Assembly: GCA_964407495.1 (NCBI GenBank)
Contig: CAYOVP010000043.1
Coordinates: 1 to 15,837, forward strand
Source of the DNA: JAJRZX01 sp964407495
GTDB taxonomy: Bacteria; Desulfobacterota; GWC2-55-46; JADFVP01
Direction: 5' to 3'
Length of the DNA stretch: 15,837 nt
A model generated the notes under the pieces. That model was not told the DNA's origin, did not search any database, and saw nothing but the letters and a program-made list of their open reading frames with translations. Position 1 is the first letter of the stretch, and each line of letters opens with the position of its first letter. The position numbers and the translations under genes were made by a program. This document shows, one piece after another, positions 14,301-15,837 of this stretch.

Positions 14301-15608
14301 ATGTTGAACATCCTCGTGGCCCTTCAGGGGCCTGGTGCCGGCATAGCCCGCGCGCTCCATGGCCACAGGGTCCGTACCCTCGGCTCCGGCCAGGACCCTG
14401 CAACAGCCCTCAAGGGTGACGAGTGCGACGTTGCCATCATAGAGGGCGGCCTCGAGACCCTCTGCGCCCTCAAGAGCCGGGACCCAAGGCTCGAGGTCAT
14501 ACTCGTTGGAAAGAACGACGCCCAGGCAATAGAGGCCATACGAGAGGGCGCATCCGCCTTTTTCACCCATCCCCTGTCCGTAGAGTCCCTCCAGGAGACT
14601 GTCCTGAAGATAGACCGCCTCAACAGGGACCGCCGCCTTACAGGCAGGCTCGAGCGCAGCCTCCGTGAAAAATACCGTCTTTCCGGGATCATTGGACGTA
14701 ACCCGCGCATTCTCGAGTTGTTCAACCTCGTTCGCCGCGTTGGCCCCTATTACAGGACGCTCGCCATTGAGGGTGAGACCGGAACGGGCAAGGAACTCTT
14801 TGCCCGGGCCATTCACGAGACGAGTCCTGTCGCAGGTGAGCCCTTTGTTGCCTTCAACTGCGGCGGTCTGAGCGGTGCCCTTGTGGAGTCCGAACTCTTC
14901 GGCCACAAGAAAGGTGCCTTTACCGGGGCAGTCTCGGACAAGGCTGGGCTCTTCGAAGAGGCTGGCAGGGGGACACTCTTTCTCGATGAGATAGGCGACA
15001 TGCCCCTCGACGTACAGCCCCATCTGCTCCGTGTCCTCGAGAACGGCGAGTACCGCAGGCTCGGAGGCAGGAGGGTCAGGAGGGCCCTCTGCAGGGTTGT
15101 TACCGCAACTAACAGGGACTTGAAGCGGCTGGTGAGCGCCGGAAGGTTCAGGGCAGACCTCTACTACAGGCTTACACCCATTGTCCTCAGGATACCGCCC
15201 CTTCGGGACAGGAGAGACGACATTCCCCTCCTTTTCAGGCATTTTCTCGATGAGTTCAACAGGCGGACAGGACGGAACATAAGGGGTATCTCGCGTCAGG
15301 CCCAGGACATGCTCATCTCCCATGACTGGCCCGGAAACGTCCGCGAACTCAGGAACACTGTAGAGCGCGCTGCAATGATGACCGAAGACGGGTTCATAAA
15401 GGCCGTGGACCTCGGCGCCACGAGGGGAGGGCAGGGTGGGCCCCTGCCTGCCGTGAGAGAGGGGGAGGCAGCAACCCTCGACTCGGTCATCAGGAAACAC
15501 CTCGGGCAGACCCTACAAGCGTGCCGAGGCAACCGCACAAGGGCCGCGGCCATGCTCGGCATCAGCAGGCGCGCTCTCTTGAGAAAGATTGATAAGTACG
15601 GGCTCTGA
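14301..15608 (+). CDS. sigma-54-dependent transcriptional activator with degenerate receiver
   Basis: 435 aa NtrC-type enhancer-binding protein. Residues 1-108 have the receiver outline, but the acidic pair is absent (ILVALQGP), the phosphorylatable Asp is Glu48 (CDVAIIEGG, codon 14442-14444) and the Lys is His90 (FFTHPL). Residues about 128-350 are the AAA+ domain: Walker A GETGTGKELFARAIHE, GAFTGA at 205-210 (the loop that touches sigma-54), Walker B TLFLDEIGDMP, then GRFRADLYYRL and the usual PPLRDRRDDIPLL. Residues about 395-435 are a Fis-type helix-turn-helix (NRTRAAAMLGISRRALLRKI). The ATPase is complete, so it should activate sigma-54 promoters, but control by ordinary phosphorylation looks unlikely. 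No kinase gene is adjacent. The GAGGAG ribosome binding site sits rather far (about 12 nt) from the ATG. It is monocistronic, followed by a tRNA gene. Confidence 0.93.
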   Translation: MLNILVALQGPGAGIARALHGHRVRTLGSGQDPATALKGDECDVAIIEGGLETLCALKSRDPRLEVILVGKNDAQAIEAIREGASAFFTHPLSVESLQETVLKIDRLNRDRRLTGRLERSLREKYRLSGIIGRNPRILELFNLVRRVGPYYRTLAIEGETGTGKELFARAIHETSPVAGEPFVAFNCGGLSGALVESELFGHKKGAFTGAVSDKAGLFEEAGRGTLFLDEIGDMPLDVQPHLLRVLENGEYRRLGGRRVRRALCRVVTATNRDLKRLVSAGRFRADLYYRLTPIVLRIPPLRDRRDDIPLLFRHFLDEFNRRTGRNIRGISRQAQDMLISHDWPGNVRELRNTVERAAMMTEDGFIKAVDLGATRGGQGGPLPAVREGEAATLDSVIRKHLGQTLQACRGNRTRAAAMLGISRRALLRKIDKYGL

Positions 15609-15742
15609 TTCTCGGGTATTTTCCCCTTATAGTAAGTATTTACCGCCTTTTTTCTGGGCCGAGTACGAGTTTCAACAGAATGGTCCTCTACCGGTTTTTT
15701 CCCCGTCAGTCCCTGCCTCCTGCTTCTTCTTCCTAAAAAATC

Positions 15743-15770
15743 TTGACTCTTTCTTCTCATATGATAAAAT
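15743..15770 (+). promoter_or_regulatory. sigma-70 promoter of the tRNA-Gly gene
   Basis: TTGACT (15743-15748), 16 nt spacer, TAAAAT (15765-15770). Start would be near 15777, about 13 nt before the mature tRNA 5' end. The 181-nt gap from the activator gene holds two T-runs (about 15645-15650 and 15695-15700) but I saw no convincing terminator stem. Confidence 0.6.
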
Positions 15771-15789
15771 TCCTCTCTCATGAATCTCA

Positions 15790-15837
15790 GCGGGAGTAGC
15801 TCAGTTGGTAGAGCGCAACCTTGCCAAGGTTGAGGTC
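15790..15837 (+). tRNA. tRNA-Gly (GCC anticodon), 3' end cut by window edge
   Basis: The sequence GCGGGAGTAGCTCAGTTGGT opens a tRNA: acceptor 5' strand GCGGGAG, D arm TAGCTCAGTTGGTAGAGC, then the anticodon arm CAACCTTGCCAAGGTTG with anticodon GCC. The window ends in the variable loop (AGGTC), so 48 nt of an expected 75-77 are present and the T arm and 3' acceptor strand are outside. The anticodon and body match bacterial tRNA-Gly(GCC). Confidence 0.93.

Noticed and set aside
14193..15500. Minus-strand open frame of 435 codons antisense to the sigma-54 activator.
   Set aside because: It mirrors the activator, whose motifs are unmistakable on the plus strand. The antisense protein has no family motifs and no ribosome binding site. 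GC-rich coding bias leaves such frames open.
15609..15700. Intrinsic terminator after the sigma-54 activator near the T-run at 15645.
   Set aside because: Only four-base stems (GGTA/TACC or CTTA/TAAG) precede the T-run, which is too weak to call.

Overview
The window reads as ordinary chromosomal DNA from a GC-rich, Gram-negative (diderm) bacterium. It carries a CsgG-family exported protein, a small lipoprotein, membrane two-component sensors and a sigma-54 activator. Isoleucine is very often ATA, arginine often AGG and leucine mostly CTC. This mix, with the HTH-receiver fusion protein, would suit the Desulfobacterota/Nitrospirota-like lineages, but I cannot fix the taxon from the sequence alone. 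I saw no insertion sequences, CRISPR arrays or phage genes.

Layout, left to right. (1) 122-2138, cell-envelope genes: a CsgG/FlgT-C-like exported protein (+), a 63-aa lipoprotein (+) followed by a probable intrinsic terminator, and a convergent exported coiled-coil-type protein (-) of unknown function. (2) 2243-4888: polA, DNA polymerase I with an intact 5' nuclease and polymerase but a 3'-5' exonuclease site that has lost its metal ligands. (3) 5085-10003, a four-gene signalling cassette on the + strand: an HTH-receiver regulator, a membrane sensor with GAF/PAS-like regions but no kinase domain, a membrane histidine kinase with a degenerate C-terminal receiver, and a stand-alone receiver. 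The second and third genes overlap by 4 nt. A good sigma-70-type promoter precedes the cassette. (4) 10000-14010, an operon on the - strand: MoxR AAA+ ATPase, DUF58 protein, TgpA-like transglutaminase membrane protein. This is a widespread envelope-associated trio. (5) 14301-15608: a sigma-54 enhancer-binding protein whose receiver domain has Glu at the phosphorylation site. A sigma-54-type promoter sits in its own upstream region. (6) The 5' two thirds of a tRNA-Gly(GCC) gene, with its promoter, runs off the right edge.

How the genes fit together: the cassette in (3) looks like one phosphorelay or sensory unit. The sensor lacking a kinase is translationally coupled to the kinase, and phosphate can go to two intact receivers: D123 of the HTH-receiver protein, which is the only DNA-binding output in the cassette, and D57 of the single-domain receiver. 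The envelope operon in (4) converges on the cassette, and the two share a TTAA that is the stop codon on both strands.

The points I find most worth checking are: two strong sigma-70-type promoters whose -10 boxes sit only 6 and 8 nt from the start codon (predicted leaderless mRNAs); the two pseudo-receivers; the sigma-54 promoter upstream of a sigma-54 activator; and an ATAAGGGG octamer concentrated in the intergenic gaps. I did not find a clearly new multi-gene system.
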